A stretch of 50,161 nucleotides of DNA from Bradyrhizobium forestalis (GCF_002795245.1 NZ_PGVG01000048.1:1-50161); one strand, 5' to 3'; counted from the first letter of the stretch, positions 18,687 through 29,184 are shown. A program made the numbers and translations. The notes: a model not told the origin generated them from the letters alone.

Positions 18687-19928
18687 TCAGAGATCGAGCA
18701 CCAGGCGCGCCGGATCTTCCAGGCTCTCCTTGACGCGGACCAGGAAGGTGACGGCTTCCTTGCCGTCGATGACGCGGTGATCGTAGGACAGCGCCAGGTA
18801 CATCATCGGGCGCACCTCGATCTTGCCGCCGACGACCATCGGCCGCTCCTGGATCTTGTGCATGCCGAGGATGCCGGACTGCGGCGCGTTCAGGATCGGG
18901 GTCGACATCAGCGAGCCGTAGATGCCGCCATTGGTGATGGTGAAGGTGCCGCCCTGCATCTCGTCGATCTTGAGCTGGCCGTCACGGGCGCGGCGGCCGA
19001 AATCGGCGATGCTCTTCTCGATGTCGGAGATCGACTTGTGGTCGCAGTCGCGCACCACCGGCACGACCAGGCCCTTGTCGGTGCCGACGGCGACGCCGAT
19101 GTGGTAATAGTTCTTGTAGATCAAATCGCTGCCGTCGATCTCGGCGTTGACGGCCGGGATGTCCTTCAGCGCCTGCACGACGGCCTTGGTGAAGAAGCCC
19201 ATGAAGCCGAGCTTGGCGCCATGCTTCTTCTCGAACGCGTCCTTGTAGTGCGCGCGCAGCGCCATGACGTTGGTCATGTCGACCTCGTTGAAGGTCGTGA
19301 GCATGGCGGCGGTGTTCTGCACGTCCTTGAGGCGGCGCGCGATGGTCTGGCGCAGGCGGGTCATCTTGACGCGCTCTTCGCGGGCGGCGTCATCGGCCGG
19401 CGACGGCGCGCGGACCTGTACGGCGGCGGCGGGCTGGGTGGCCGGGGGCGGCGCCGACGCGGCGCGCTCGATCGCAGCTAACATGTCGCCCTTGGTGACG
19501 CGGCCATCCTTGCCGGAGCCCGGAACGGTGGAGGCGTCGATGCCGGTCTCGGCCGACAGCTTGCGCACGGACGGGGCGAGCGGGGCGTCGGCCGGCGGCG
19601 CCTTGGCGGCAGCGGGAGCCGGCGCGGGAGCAGCAGCGGCGGCCGCAGGAGCAGCAGCCTTGGCCGGCGCGGCGGCGGGCTTGGCAGCGCCGGCACCGTC
19701 GGTGATCTGGCCGAGCAGCGCGCCGACCGCGACGGTCGCACCATCGGCGGCGATGATCTCGCTCAGCGTACCCGCGGAGGGCGCGGGGACCTCGATGGTG
19801 ACCTTGTCGGTCTCGAGCTCCACCAAGGGCTCGTCGACGGCGACGGGATCGCCGGCCTTCTTGAACCAGCGGCCGATGGTAGCCTCGGTGACGGATTCGC
19901 CGAGCGTCGGCACACGAATTTCAGTCAT
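18687..19928 (-). CDS. sucB: 2-oxoglutarate dehydrogenase E2 (dihydrolipoyl succinyltransferase)
   Basis: A 413-residue E2 core enzyme that carries the succinyl group on lipoyl-lysine and passes it to CoA. One lipoyl domain (1-78) has the modified lysine at K42 (VELETDKVTIEVPAP). An Ala/Pro-rich swinging linker (about 80-112) follows, then the E3-binding domain (about 115-155, PSVRKLSAETGIDASTVPGS) and the acyltransferase domain ending with the catalytic His in LALSYDHRVIDGKEAV. An AAGGAAGAG ribosome binding site precedes the ATG. Domain order and length are typical of alphaproteobacterial SucB. It is separated from sucA by a palindromic repeat. Confidence 0.97.
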   Translation of the reverse strand: MTEIRVPTLGESVTEATIGRWFKKAGDPVAVDEPLVELETDKVTIEVPAPSAGTLSEIIAADGATVAVGALLGQITDGAGAAKPAAAPAKAAAPAAAAAAPAPAPAAAKAPPADAPLAPSVRKLSAETGIDASTVPGSGKDGRVTKGDMLAAIERAASAPPPATQPAAAVQVRAPSPADDAAREERVKMTRLRQTIARRLKDVQNTAAMLTTFNEVDMTNVMALRAHYKDAFEKKHGAKLGFMGFFTKAVVQALKDIPAVNAEIDGSDLIYKNYYHIGVAVGTDKGLVVPVVRDCDHKSISDIEKSIADFGRRARDGQLKIDEMQGGTFTITNGGIYGSLMSTPILNAPQSGILGMHKIQERPMVVGGKIEVRPMMYLALSYDHRVIDGKEAVTFLVRVKESLEDPARLVLDL

Positions 19929-19973
19929 GGTCTCTTCCTTAAGGGATCGCCGATAGCGGTCATGAATTCATAC

Positions 19974-20072
19974 GTCATTGCCCGCGAAGGCGGGCAATCC
20001 AGTACGCCATGACCTTCGTGATTAGAACGAACGCCGCGGAGTACTGGATGCCCCGCCTTCGCGGGGCATGAC
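19974..20072. repeat. Palindromic intergenic repeat, family B copy 3 (sucA-sucB gap)
   Basis: CATTGCCCGCGAAGGCGGGC and AATCCAGTACGCC at the left, GTACTGGATGCCCCGCCTTC and GCGGGGCATGAC at the right. It occupies most of the 160-base gap between sucA and sucB on the minus-strand operon, where its hairpins could stabilise the upstream mRNA or reduce read-through. Confidence 0.85.
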
Positions 20073-20090
20073 AGGGTCGTTAAAAACTTC

Positions 20091-23060
20091 TCAGCTCAGT
20101 GCTTCGTCCAGGAACGCCTTCAGCTGAGCCTGGTGCTTGGACATCAGACCCGTGGCGGTCGCGGCGGAAGCGGCGCGGCCGACATAACGCGGACGCCGGC
20201 TCGCACCGTTCACCTGGTTCAGCACCCATTCCAGATAGGGTTCGATGAAGTGCCAGGCGCCCATGTTGCGGGGCTCTTCCTGGCACCACACCACTTCGGC
20301 CTTCTTGAAGCGCGACAGCTCGGCCACCAGCGCCTTCAGCGGTACCGGATAGAGCTGCTCGACGCGCATCAGGTAGATGTCGTCGATGCCGCGCTTCTCG
20401 CGCTCCTCGTAGAGGTCGTAATAGACCTTGCCGGAGCACAGCACGATGCGGCGGATCTTCTCGTCCGGAACGAGCTTGACGGCTTCGTTCGGCAGCATCT
20501 GGGCGTCATCGTAGAGGATGCGATGGAAGGTCGTGCCCTTCGCCAGCTCTTCGAGACGCGACACTGCCCGCTTGTGGCGCAGCAGCGACTTCGGCGTCAT
20601 CATGATCAGCGGCTTGCGGATCTCGCGATGCAGCTGCCGGCGCAGCGCGTGGAAGTAGTTCGCCGGCGTGGTCGGGTAGACCACCTGCATGTTGTCCTCC
20701 GCGCACATCTGCAGGTAACGCTCGAGGCGCGCCGAGGAGTGCTCCGGTCCCTGGCCCTCATAGCCGTGCGGCAGCAGGCAGACGAGGCCGGACATGCGCA
20801 GCCATTTGCGTTCGCCCGAGGAGATGAACTGGTCGAACACGACCTGCGCGCCGTTGGCGAAGTCGCCGAATTGGGCTTCCCACAGCGTCAGCGTGTTCGG
20901 CTCGGCGAGCGAATAGCCGTATTCGAAGCCGAGCACGGCCTCTTCCGACAGCAGCGAGTTGATGACCTCGTAGTGGCCCTGCTCGTGACCCAGATGGTTG
21001 AACGGCGTGTAGCGGCTCTCGTCCTCCTGGTCGATCAGGACCGAGTGGCGCTGCGAGAAGGTGCCGCGCTCCGAGTCCTGTCCGGACAGGCGGACGTGGT
21101 GGTTTTCGTTGAGCAGCGAGCAGAACGCCAGCGCCTCGCCGGTCGCCCAGTCGATGCCGGTACCGGTATCGATCGCCTTCGAGCGGTTATCGAGGAAACG
21201 CTGGATGGTGCGGTGAACGCGGAAGCCGTCCGGAACCTTGGTGATCTTGCGGCCGATGTCCTTCAGCGTGGCGATGTCGACGCCGGTGACGCCGCGCCGC
21301 GCATCCTCCTCCTGATCGGCGATCTTGAAGCCCGCCCACTTGCCGTCGAGCCAGTCGGCCTTGTTCGGCTTGTAGGAGGTGCCGGCCTCGAACTCGGCAT
21401 CGAGCCGCGCGCGCCAGTCGGCCTTCAGCTTGTCGACCTCACCCTCGGTGACCACGCCCTCGGCGATCAGGCGCTTGGCATAGAGCGACAGCGTCGACGG
21501 ATGGGCCGCGATCCGCTTGTACATGACCGGCTGGGTGAACGCCGGCTCATCGCCCTCGTTGTGGCCGTAGCGCCGATAGCACCACATGTCGATGACGACG
21601 GGCTTGTGGAACTTCTGCCGGAATTCGGTCGCGACCTTGGCGGCGAACACCACCGCTTCCGGATCATCGCCGTTGACGTGGAAGATCGGCGCATCGATCA
21701 TCTTCGCCACATCCGACGGGTAAGGCGAGGAACGAGAATAACGCGGATAGGTGGTGAAGCCGATCTGGTTGTTGACGATGAAGTGCACGGAGCCGCCGGT
21801 GCGGTAGCCCTTCAGGTCCGACAGGCCGAAGCATTCGGCGACCACGCCCTGGCCGGCGAACGCGGCGTCGCCGTGCATCAGGAGCGGCATCACGGAAATG
21901 CGCATATCCGGCGGATCGCCGTGCTGGTCCTGCTTCGCGCGCACCTTGCCGAGCACCACGGGATCGACGATCTCGAGATGCGAGGGGTTGGCGGTCAGTG
22001 ACAGGTGGATGCGGTTGCCGTCGAACTCGCGGTCCGAGGAGGCGCCGAGGTGATACTTGACGTCGCCGGAGCCTTCGACGTCCTCCGGGTTGGCGGAGCC
22101 GCCCTTGAACTCGTGAAACAGTGCGCGGTGCGACTTGGCCATCACCTGCGTCAGCACGTTGAGGCGGCCGCGATGCGGCATGCCGAGCACGATTTCCTTC
22201 ACGCCGAGATTGCCGCCGCGCTTGATGATCTGCTCGAGCGCGGGGATCAGCGATTCACCGCCGTCGAGGCCGAAGCGCTTGGTGCCGGTGAACTTGGTGT
22301 CGCAGAATTTTTCAAAACCTTCGGTTTCGACCAGCTTCATCAGGATGGCGCGGCGGCCTTCGCGGGTGAACGAGATTTCCTTGTCCGGACCCTCGATGCG
22401 CTCCTGGATCCAGGCCTTCTGCGCGGCATTGCTGATATGCATGAACTCGACGCCGAGCGTCTGGCAGTAGGTGCGCTCGCAGATCGCGGTGATCTCGCGA
22501 AGCGTGCCGTATTCGAGGCCGAGCACGTGATCGAGGAAGATCTTGCGGTCGAAATCGGCCTCGCTGAAGCCGTAGGTGCGCGGGTCGAGCTCTTCGCGGT
22601 TGCGCTGGGCTTCGATGCCGAGCGGATCGAGCTTGGCGTGGAAGTGGCCGCGCATGCGGTAGGAGCGGATCAGCATGAGGGCGCGGACGGAGTCCCGTGT
22701 CGCCTGAAGCACGTCGGCGGAGGAGATATCGACGCCCTTGTCGCCTCCCTTGGCCTGCGCCTTGGCGGCGATCTTGGCACCGACCGCCTTCTCGACCTCA
22801 GCCCAGTTGCCGTCGAGGGCCGAGGTGAGGTCGTCCTTCGGCGTCAGCGGCCAGTTGTCCCGCTCCCAGGACGGCCCCTCCGCGTTCTTCCGGACGTCGG
22901 CGGGCTGGTCGTTGAGGCTCTTGAAGAACTCCTGCCACTCGGCGTCGACCGAGGAGGGGTCCTTCTCGTAGCGGGCGTAGATTTCGTCGATGTAGGTGGC
23001 GTTGGTGCCCTGCAAAAAGGATGACAGGGCAAAGGCTGCGTTCGCGTCCTGGCGAGACAT
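20091..23060 (-). CDS. sucA: 2-oxoglutarate dehydrogenase E1
   Basis: A 989-residue thiamine-diphosphate-dependent E1 that decarboxylates 2-oxoglutarate and succinylates the lipoyl arm of SucB. The N-terminal segment (NAAFALSSFLQGTNATYIDEIYARY) is the E2-docking region. The thiamine-binding part includes GMPHRGRLNVL, HLGASSDREF and the Mg-binding GDDPEAVVFA-x-N-like region (HVNGDDPEAVVFA). The transketolase-like C-terminal half includes VRLSGQDSERGTFSQRHSV and LPHGYEGQGPEHSSARLERY. Length is standard for the family. It precedes sucB, SDR and lpdA on the minus strand and follows sucD after 137 bases without repeats. Confidence 0.98.
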   Translation of the reverse strand: MSRQDANAAFALSSFLQGTNATYIDEIYARYEKDPSSVDAEWQEFFKSLNDQPADVRKNAEGPSWERDNWPLTPKDDLTSALDGNWAEVEKAVGAKIAAKAQAKGGDKGVDISSADVLQATRDSVRALMLIRSYRMRGHFHAKLDPLGIEAQRNREELDPRTYGFSEADFDRKIFLDHVLGLEYGTLREITAICERTYCQTLGVEFMHISNAAQKAWIQERIEGPDKEISFTREGRRAILMKLVETEGFEKFCDTKFTGTKRFGLDGGESLIPALEQIIKRGGNLGVKEIVLGMPHRGRLNVLTQVMAKSHRALFHEFKGGSANPEDVEGSGDVKYHLGASSDREFDGNRIHLSLTANPSHLEIVDPVVLGKVRAKQDQHGDPPDMRISVMPLLMHGDAAFAGQGVVAECFGLSDLKGYRTGGSVHFIVNNQIGFTTYPRYSRSSPYPSDVAKMIDAPIFHVNGDDPEAVVFAAKVATEFRQKFHKPVVIDMWCYRRYGHNEGDEPAFTQPVMYKRIAAHPSTLSLYAKRLIAEGVVTEGEVDKLKADWRARLDAEFEAGTSYKPNKADWLDGKWAGFKIADQEEDARRGVTGVDIATLKDIGRKITKVPDGFRVHRTIQRFLDNRSKAIDTGTGIDWATGEALAFCSLLNENHHVRLSGQDSERGTFSQRHSVLIDQEDESRYTPFNHLGHEQGHYEVINSLLSEEAVLGFEYGYSLAEPNTLTLWEAQFGDFANGAQVVFDQFISSGERKWLRMSGLVCLLPHGYEGQGPEHSSARLERYLQMCAEDNMQVVYPTTPANYFHALRRQLHREIRKPLIMMTPKSLLRHKRAVSRLEELAKGTTFHRILYDDAQMLPNEAVKLVPDEKIRRIVLCSGKVYYDLYEEREKRGIDDIYLMRVEQLYPVPLKALVAELSRFKKAEVVWCQEEPRNMGAWHFIEPYLEWVLNQVNGASRRPRYVGRAASAATATGLMSKHQAQLKAFLDEALS

Positions 23061-23197
23061 ACTTGAGTTCCTGGCGATTTCGGTTCGCGCATAACAAACG
23101 GCGCTGGCGCCGAGCTCCCCGGCAGAGGCTCGGCGCGACAGGCACCCTTTACCCTATTTGCTGCGAAACTTCGCCCGGAAAAGCACGAAGAAGTGAA

Positions 23198-24082
23198 TTA
23201 GCCCTTCAACTTTTCGGCAAGCGTATGGCCGAGGCGCGCGGGTGACGGGGACACTGTAATCCCTGCGGATTTCATCGCCTCGGTCTTGGAACCGGCGTCG
23301 CCCTTGCCGCCCGAGATGATCGCGCCGGCATGGCCCATGCGGCGGCCGGGAGGGGCAGTGACGCCGGCGATGAAGCCGACCATCGGCTTCTTGCGGCCGC
23401 GCTTGGCTTCGTCCTTGAGGAACTGGGCGGCGTCCTCCTCGGCGGAACCGCCGATCTCGCCAATCATGATGATCGATTCGGTCTTGGGGTCGGCGAGCAG
23501 CATCTCCAGCACGTCGATGAACTCGGTACCCTTGACCGGGTCGCCGCCGATGCCGACCGCGGTGGTCTGGCCGAGGCCTTCCTGGGAGGTCTGGAACACG
23601 GCCTCATAGGTCAGCGTGCCGGAGCGGGAGACGATGCCGACCGAGCCGGTCTTGAAGATGTTGGCGGGCATGATGCCGATCTTGCACTCGCCGGCGGTCA
23701 TGACGCCCGGGCAGTTCGGCCCGATCAGGCGCGACTTGGAGCCGATCAGCGAGCGCTTCACGCGCACCATGTCGATGACTGGAATGCCCTCGGTGATGCA
23801 GACGATCAGCGGGATCTCGGCGTCGATGGCTTCGCAGATCGCATCCGCCGCGCCCGGCGGCGGCACGTAGATCACCGACGCATCGGCGCCGGTCTTCTCA
23901 CGCGCCTCGCGCACGGTGTCGAACACCGGCAGGCCCAGATGCGTCGCGCCGCCTTTGCCCGGCGAGGTGCCGCCGACCATCTTGGTGCCATAGGCGATCG
24001 CGGCCTCGGAATGGAAGGTGCCGTTCTTGCCGGTGAAGCCCTGGCAGATGACCTTGGTGTTCTTGTCGATCAGGATGGACAT
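23198..24082 (-). CDS. sucD: Succinyl-CoA synthetase subunit alpha
   Basis: A 294-residue alpha subunit that binds CoA and carries the phosphohistidine intermediate of succinyl-CoA synthetase, which makes ATP or GTP from succinyl-CoA. The start MSILIDKNTKVICQGFTGKNGTFH is the CoA-binding Rossmann domain; GPNCPGVMTAGECKIGIMP and GRSGTLTYEA-like VSRSGTLTYEAVFQ follow, and the phosphorylated His is H251 in MGHAGAIISGGKG. Length is typical. It is separated from sucC by a small extra gene, an arrangement different from the usual sucCD pair. Confidence 0.97.
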   Translation of the reverse strand: MSILIDKNTKVICQGFTGKNGTFHSEAAIAYGTKMVGGTSPGKGGATHLGLPVFDTVREAREKTGADASVIYVPPPGAADAICEAIDAEIPLIVCITEGIPVIDMVRVKRSLIGSKSRLIGPNCPGVMTAGECKIGIMPANIFKTGSVGIVSRSGTLTYEAVFQTSQEGLGQTTAVGIGGDPVKGTEFIDVLEMLLADPKTESIIMIGEIGGSAEEDAAQFLKDEAKRGRKKPMVGFIAGVTAPPGRRMGHAGAIISGGKGDAGSKTEAMKSAGITVSPSPARLGHTLAEKLKG

Positions 24083-24118
24083 GAGGTCTGCTTTCGCGAA
24101 ACTAACAGAGTGAGAGGG

Positions 24119-24598
24119 TCAGTGGATGCGGCGGTAGACGCCGGTGAGGACATCGGACCAGCCTTCCGCGTCCGGCGAGAACTGGATCTTCAACGAGTAG
24201 GAATCCTCATTGATGATCTCGTAGACGTGGCGCGCATTGCCGCGGAGCGAGCCGCGCACCAGCGTCAGGGTCTTGCCGACCCACCCGCCGGAGGCGGGCG
24301 AGGGCGGCGTGTAGCCGAGCGAGTCGTACCAGAATAATTTGTAGGTCCGGTCGTCACGGTCGTAGGTGAAGATGCCGTGGGTCGCGAAGACCTGCTTGCC
24401 GTCGCGCATCTGCACCGCGTCCTGAATCAGATAAAATCCATTCAGGTCCATGCGCGCGACGACGTGCGACGTGGCCGGCCCGCCTTCGGTCCAGCGCGAC
24501 GGGAAGACCATCTCCTCGCCATTCCATTCGCCGGCGAACGCGGCGAGGCGCGTATGCTCTGCAAGCGGAGATGATGCGGCGAGATGGTCCTGGGCCAT
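24119..24598 (-). CDS. DUF1579-like small protein coupled to sucC
   Basis: A 159-residue soluble protein resembling the DUF1579 family, which has a lipocalin/nitrobindin-like beta-barrel flavour. Features in order: HTRLAAFAGEWNGEEMVFPS (the family's opening 'L..L.G.W.G'), SHVVARMDLNGFYLIQD, GIFTYDRDDRTYKLFWYDSLG, and a C-terminal YSLKIQFSPDAEGWSDVLTGVYRR. No signal peptide is seen. No catalytic motif is evident and the ligand, if any, is unknown. Its ATG lies 4 bases after the sucC stop and 36 bases before the sucD start, so it is almost surely translated with the succinyl-CoA synthetase subunits. The family call is moderate. Confidence 0.75.
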   Translation of the reverse strand: MAQDHLAASSPLAEHTRLAAFAGEWNGEEMVFPSRWTEGGPATSHVVARMDLNGFYLIQDAVQMRDGKQVFATHGIFTYDRDDRTYKLFWYDSLGYTPPSPASGGWVGKTLTLVRGSLRGNARHVYEIINEDSYSLKIQFSPDAEGWSDVLTGVYRRIH

Positions 24599-24602
24599 GG
24601 CC

Positions 24603-25799
<1,197 letters not shown>

Positions 25800-25975
25800 A
25801 TGGTCGCTCCCTGAACCCGCGGGCGGTGACCCCATGGGCCCACCTCAGTCTTGTGGCTGGCATACCATATACCACAGGAACTGCAACCCGGATTCTTTGA
25901 CTTCGAGATCTCTGGACTGCCGAACCCGGAACCCGCCCAGCCTTTCAAGTGCTGCAGCGGCTCCCGGAAGTGAAA

Positions 25976-26006
25976 CCGCCGAAGACCGGTTTTCGATCTT
26001 CGGCGG
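25976..26006 (-). terminator. Stem-loop after mdh
   Basis: CCGCCGAAGA (25976-25985) pairs perfectly with TCTTCGGCGG (25997-26006) around an 11-base loop, 15 bases after the mdh stop. On the minus strand it is followed by only TTTCAC, so termination may be partial; it would separate mdh from the sucC transcript. Confidence 0.6.
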
Positions 26007-26021
26007 GGGATTGTCTGCGCC

Positions 26022-26990
26022 TTAGCGGCCGAGAAGATCGGGGGCGATCTTCTTGCAGGCGTCGACCAGGCCCTGCACGGCGCCGACCGACTTGTCGAAG
26101 GCCTCGCGGTCCTTGCCGGCGAGCTCGATCTCGACGACGCGCTCGACGCCCTTGGAGCCGATCACGACGGGCACGCCGACATACATGTCCTTCACGCTGT
26201 ACTCGCCGTTGAGATAGGCGGCGCAGGGCAGCACGCGCTTCTTGTCCCTCAGATAGCTCTCGGCCATCGCGATTGCGGAGGCGGCCGGGGCGTAGAAGGC
26301 CGAGCCGGTCTTGAGCAGGTTGACGATCTCGGCGCCGCCGTTGCGGGTGCGGTCGACGATCTCGTCGAGACGCGCCTGCGAGGTCCAGCCCATCTTGACG
26401 AGGTCGGGCAGCGGGATGCCGGCGACGGTGGAGTACTTCACCAGCGGCACCATGGTATCGCCATGGCCGCCGAGCACGAAGGCGGTGACGTCCTCGACCG
26501 AGACGTTGAACTCGTCGGCCAGGAAGTAGCGGAAGCGCGCGGAATCCAGCACGCCGGCCATGCCGACGACCTTCTTGTGCGGCAGGCCAGATGCCTTCTG
26601 CAGAGCCCAGACCATCGCGTCGAGCGGGTTGGTGATGCAGATGACGAAGGCGTCGGGGGCGTACTTCTTGATGCCGGCGCCGACCTGCTCCATGACCTTG
26701 AGGTTGATGGAGAGAAGATCATCGCGGCTCATGCCGGGCTTGCGCGGCACGCCGGCGGTGACGATGCAGACTTTTGCGTTCTCGAGCGCCTCGTAGGAGT
26801 TCGCGCCGGTGTAGTGCGCATCAAAACCGTCGACCGGCGAGGACTGCGCGATGTCGAGCGCCTTGCCCTGCGGCACGCCCTCGGCGATGTCGAACATCAC
26901 GACGTCGCCCAGTTCTTTCAGGCCGATGAGGTGAGCCAGCGTTCCGCCGATCTGACCGGAGCCAATCAAAGCAATCTTGTCGCGCGCCAT
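26022..26990 (-). CDS. mdh: Malate dehydrogenase
   Basis: A 322-residue NAD-dependent malate dehydrogenase of the LDH-like type found in alphaproteobacteria, interconverting malate and oxaloacetate. The NAD site is IALIGSGQIGGTLAHLIG; the substrate Arg residues lie in TAGVPRKPGMSRDDLL and nearby; the catalytic His is in VLGGHGDTMVPL. Arg in the PRKPGMSR loop, where LDH has Gln, supports malate over lactate. I chose the ATG at 26990 (MARDKIAL); upstream codons in frame run to 27146 through unrelated sequence. It leads the mdh-sucC-...-lpdA set. Confidence 0.96.
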   Translation of the reverse strand: MARDKIALIGSGQIGGTLAHLIGLKELGDVVMFDIAEGVPQGKALDIAQSSPVDGFDAHYTGANSYEALENAKVCIVTAGVPRKPGMSRDDLLSINLKVMEQVGAGIKKYAPDAFVICITNPLDAMVWALQKASGLPHKKVVGMAGVLDSARFRYFLADEFNVSVEDVTAFVLGGHGDTMVPLVKYSTVAGIPLPDLVKMGWTSQARLDEIVDRTRNGGAEIVNLLKTGSAFYAPAASAIAMAESYLRDKKRVLPCAAYLNGEYSVKDMYVGVPVVIGSKGVERVVEIELAGKDREAFDKSVGAVQGLVDACKKIAPDLLGR

Positions 26991-27120
26991 GTGAACCTGT
27001 CCTTTAGACACGTAAGGAGGGGAAAACTGAGACGGGTGGTTATCCCTTTCGTCTCCCCCGTTCAAGTCGGTGGATGCCCAATTGTCGGGCTTGGCGCGAT
27101 TCCGGCCAGCGAACCCTACA

Positions 27121-27221
27121 CCGTCATTCCGGGGCGCCCGCGCCATTGCGCGGACGAACCCGGAATCTCGAAATTGTCGCGCGAGATTCCGGGTTCGCGC
27201 TGACGCGCGCCCCGCAATGAC
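27121..27221. repeat. Intergenic repeat, family C copy 2
   Basis: CCGTCATTCCGGGGCGCCCG and GCGCGGACGAACCCGGAATC at the left mirror GATTCCGGGTTCGCG and GCGCGCCCCGCAATGAC at the right. It lies between zapE and mdh. Related to the element at 2214-2294. Confidence 0.75.
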
Positions 27222-27239
27222 AGCGCTGGCAAATAGGAC

Positions 27240-28427
27240 TTAAGTCTCTACCAGGCCCTTGGTCGAGCCGCTGGCGGTGGAATCCTTGCGGCCGTGGGCC
27301 AGCGCCAAATAGGACTCCGAGCTCATCTCGATCAGGCGTGACGCGGTCCGCTTGAACTCGTTGGCCTCGTTGCCCTCGTCGGCGAGGTAGAGCGAGATCG
27401 GGTTGGCATCGGCCGAGGCCATCAGCTTCACGGCGTTGTCATAGAGCGCGTCGATCAGCGTGATGAAGCGCTTGGCCGCGTTGCGCTGGGAGAAATCCAT
27501 CACTGGAATATGGTCGACCAGGATGGTGTGATAGTCGTGCGCCAGCCTGAGGTAGTCGGATGCACCTAACGGCTTCTCGCAGAGATCGGCGAACGAGAAC
27601 CGCGCCACGCCATGGGCCGAGCACGGCACGTGCAGGATGCGGCCCTTGATCGAGATATCGCGCGACCTGCATGTGGCGCCGCCCGACATCCGCTTCCAGG
27701 CGCGGTCGAGCGCGGCGTCCGCATCGCCATCGGCCGGCGTCAGCCACATCGGCACGCCCTGCAGCTTCTCCAGACGGAAGTCGGTGCGCGCATCGAGCCG
27801 CGCGACGTCCATGTGGCCGGTGATCTGCTTGATGAAGGGCAGGAACAGCGAGCGGTTCAAGCCGCCCTTGTAGAGATCGTCGGGCGCGACGTTGGAGGTC
27901 GCGACCACGACGGTGCCGAGCTCGAACAGTTTCGCGAACAGGCGTCCCAGGATCATCGCATCGGCGATGTCGGTGACGTGGAATTCGTCGAAGCAGAGCA
28001 GCCAGCTCTCCTCGAAGATCGCGTTCGCCGTCAGCGCGATGACGTCACCGTCGGCGATCTCGCCGCGCGCGATGCCCTGGCGATAGTCGTAGATGCGCTC
28101 GTGCACATCCGCCATGAACTCGTGGAAATGCGCACGGCGCTTGTGCTCGACCGAGGCCTGCTGGAAGAACAGATCCATCAGCATGGTCTTGCCGCGGCCG
28201 ACCTCGCCATGGATGTAGAGCCCGCGCGGCGCATCGTCCTTGTCATTGCTGCTGAACAGGCGGCTGAGCAGGCCCTGCTTGCGCTGCGGCTTGTAGGTGG
28301 CGAGCCGCTGGTCGAGCGCCGCATAGACCTCGGCGACCTCGGCCTGCGCGGCATCGGGCTCGATCGCGCCGGACGCGATCTCGGCCTGGTAGGCTTCGCT
28401 GAAGGGGGAACTGGGGATGGAGAGCAT
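27240..28427 (-). CDS. zapE: Cell division protein ZapE (AFG1-like ATPase)
   Basis: A 395-residue AFG1/ZapE-family AAA-like ATPase. In E. coli ZapE associates with the Z-ring under constriction; the mitochondrial relative is tied to degradation of respiratory-chain subunits. The Walker A motif is GEVGRGKT (74-81, RGLYIHGEVGRGKTMLMDLF), Walker B is LLCFDEFHVTDIADAMIL, and the sensor region is VVATSNVAPDDLYKGGLNR. The C-terminal block with FADLCEKPLGASDYLRLA is typical. It lies upstream of mdh on the same strand, a placement common in rhizobia. Confidence 0.94.
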   Translation of the reverse strand: MLSIPSSPFSEAYQAEIASGAIEPDAAQAEVAEVYAALDQRLATYKPQRKQGLLSRLFSSNDKDDAPRGLYIHGEVGRGKTMLMDLFFQQASVEHKRRAHFHEFMADVHERIYDYRQGIARGEIADGDVIALTANAIFEESWLLCFDEFHVTDIADAMILGRLFAKLFELGTVVVATSNVAPDDLYKGGLNRSLFLPFIKQITGHMDVARLDARTDFRLEKLQGVPMWLTPADGDADAALDRAWKRMSGGATCRSRDISIKGRILHVPCSAHGVARFSFADLCEKPLGASDYLRLAHDYHTILVDHIPVMDFSQRNAAKRFITLIDALYDNAVKLMASADANPISLYLADEGNEANEFKRTASRLIEMSSESYLALAHGRKDSTASGSTKGLVET

Positions 28428-28496
28428 GGCCCTTTACCGCCAGAGACCGGCGGAAATTGCAAGCCGTCAATTGGTGCGGGGCGCTATGCGCTTTCT

Positions 28497-28636
28497 TCTC
28501 CCTCGCCCCGTTCTTACGGGGAGAGGGCTGGGGTGAGGGGCCTCTCTCCACACGCGAGATGGTCGAGAGACCTGTACCCCCTCACCCGAATTCGATCTGC
28601 GATCGAATTCGACCTCTCCCCGCAAGCGGGGAGAGG
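28497..28636. repeat. Palindromic intergenic repeat, family A-like copy 2
   Basis: CTCGCCCCGTTCTTACGGGG and GAGAGGGCTGGGGTGAGGGG at the left, CCCCCTCACCCGAATTCG, an inner perfect palindrome GAATTCGATCTGCGATCGAATTC-like pair split around CTGC, and GACCTCTCCCCGCAAGCGGG plus GAGAGG at the right. It is a diverged member of the element at 164-278 and sits in the zapE-thpR gap. Confidence 0.8.
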
Positions 28637-28647
28637 TAAAGAAGAGC

Positions 28648-29184
28648 TCACTCACACAGCTCGTAGGCGTCCTCGACCACATACGGCCCGCCGCCAGTCG
28701 AGGCACGCGACGAGAACAGCACGAAGCGTTCGGCCATGAAGGCCTTGCTCGGGAAGTAGCCGCGCAGCGAGAGATAGTCGGCGACGTCGCGATCGGAGGC
28801 GTCGTGCAGCCGGGCCAGCGTGACATGCGGAATGTACTTGCGTCCCTCCGGATCGAGGCCGATCCGCTGCATCATACGTTCGAGCTCGGCCTGAAGCTCC
28901 ATCAGCGGCTTGCTCGGCGCGATCGTCGCAACGACTGCTCGCGGTTTGCGGCCGCCAAAACTCGTCAGCCCCTGCACCTTCACCTCGAACGGCTTGCGGT
29001 CGACGCGAAACAGCATCGAGGCGATCTCGTTGGCGGAAGCGCCGTCGATGTCGCCGATGAAGCGCAAGGTGACGTGATAATTTTCGGGATCGATCCAGCG
29101 GGCGCCGGGGAGGCCACCCCTCAAGTTGGAAAGCGACTGGCCGATCTCGGCCGGAATTTCCAGACCCGTGAACAAACGCGGCAT
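28648..29184 (-). CDS. thpR: RNA 2',3'-cyclic phosphodiesterase
   Basis: A 178-residue 2H phosphoesterase (ThpR/LigT) that opens 2',3'-cyclic phosphates on RNA ends. The two HxTL-type motifs are HVTL at residues 37-40 (ENYHVTLRFIGD) and HVTL at 120-123 (YIPHVTLARL). It opens MPRLFTGLEIPAEI, the family's usual start, which fixes the ATG at 29184. Length is normal. It sits alone on the minus strand downstream of the esterase gene, with no clear functional link to its neighbours. Confidence 0.94.
   Translation of the reverse strand: MPRLFTGLEIPAEIGQSLSNLRGGLPGARWIDPENYHVTLRFIGDIDGASANEIASMLFRVDRKPFEVKVQGLTSFGGRKPRAVVATIAPSKPLMELQAELERMMQRIGLDPEGRKYIPHVTLARLHDASDRDVADYLSLRGYFPSKAFMAERFVLFSSRASTGGGPYVVEDAYELCE

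Noticed and set aside
20133..22001. 622-codon plus-strand frame opposite sucA
   Set aside because: Antisense shadow of a conserved gene, with no ribosome binding site or family features. The same applies to 24450-25814 opposite sucC and 37212-40019 opposite acnA.
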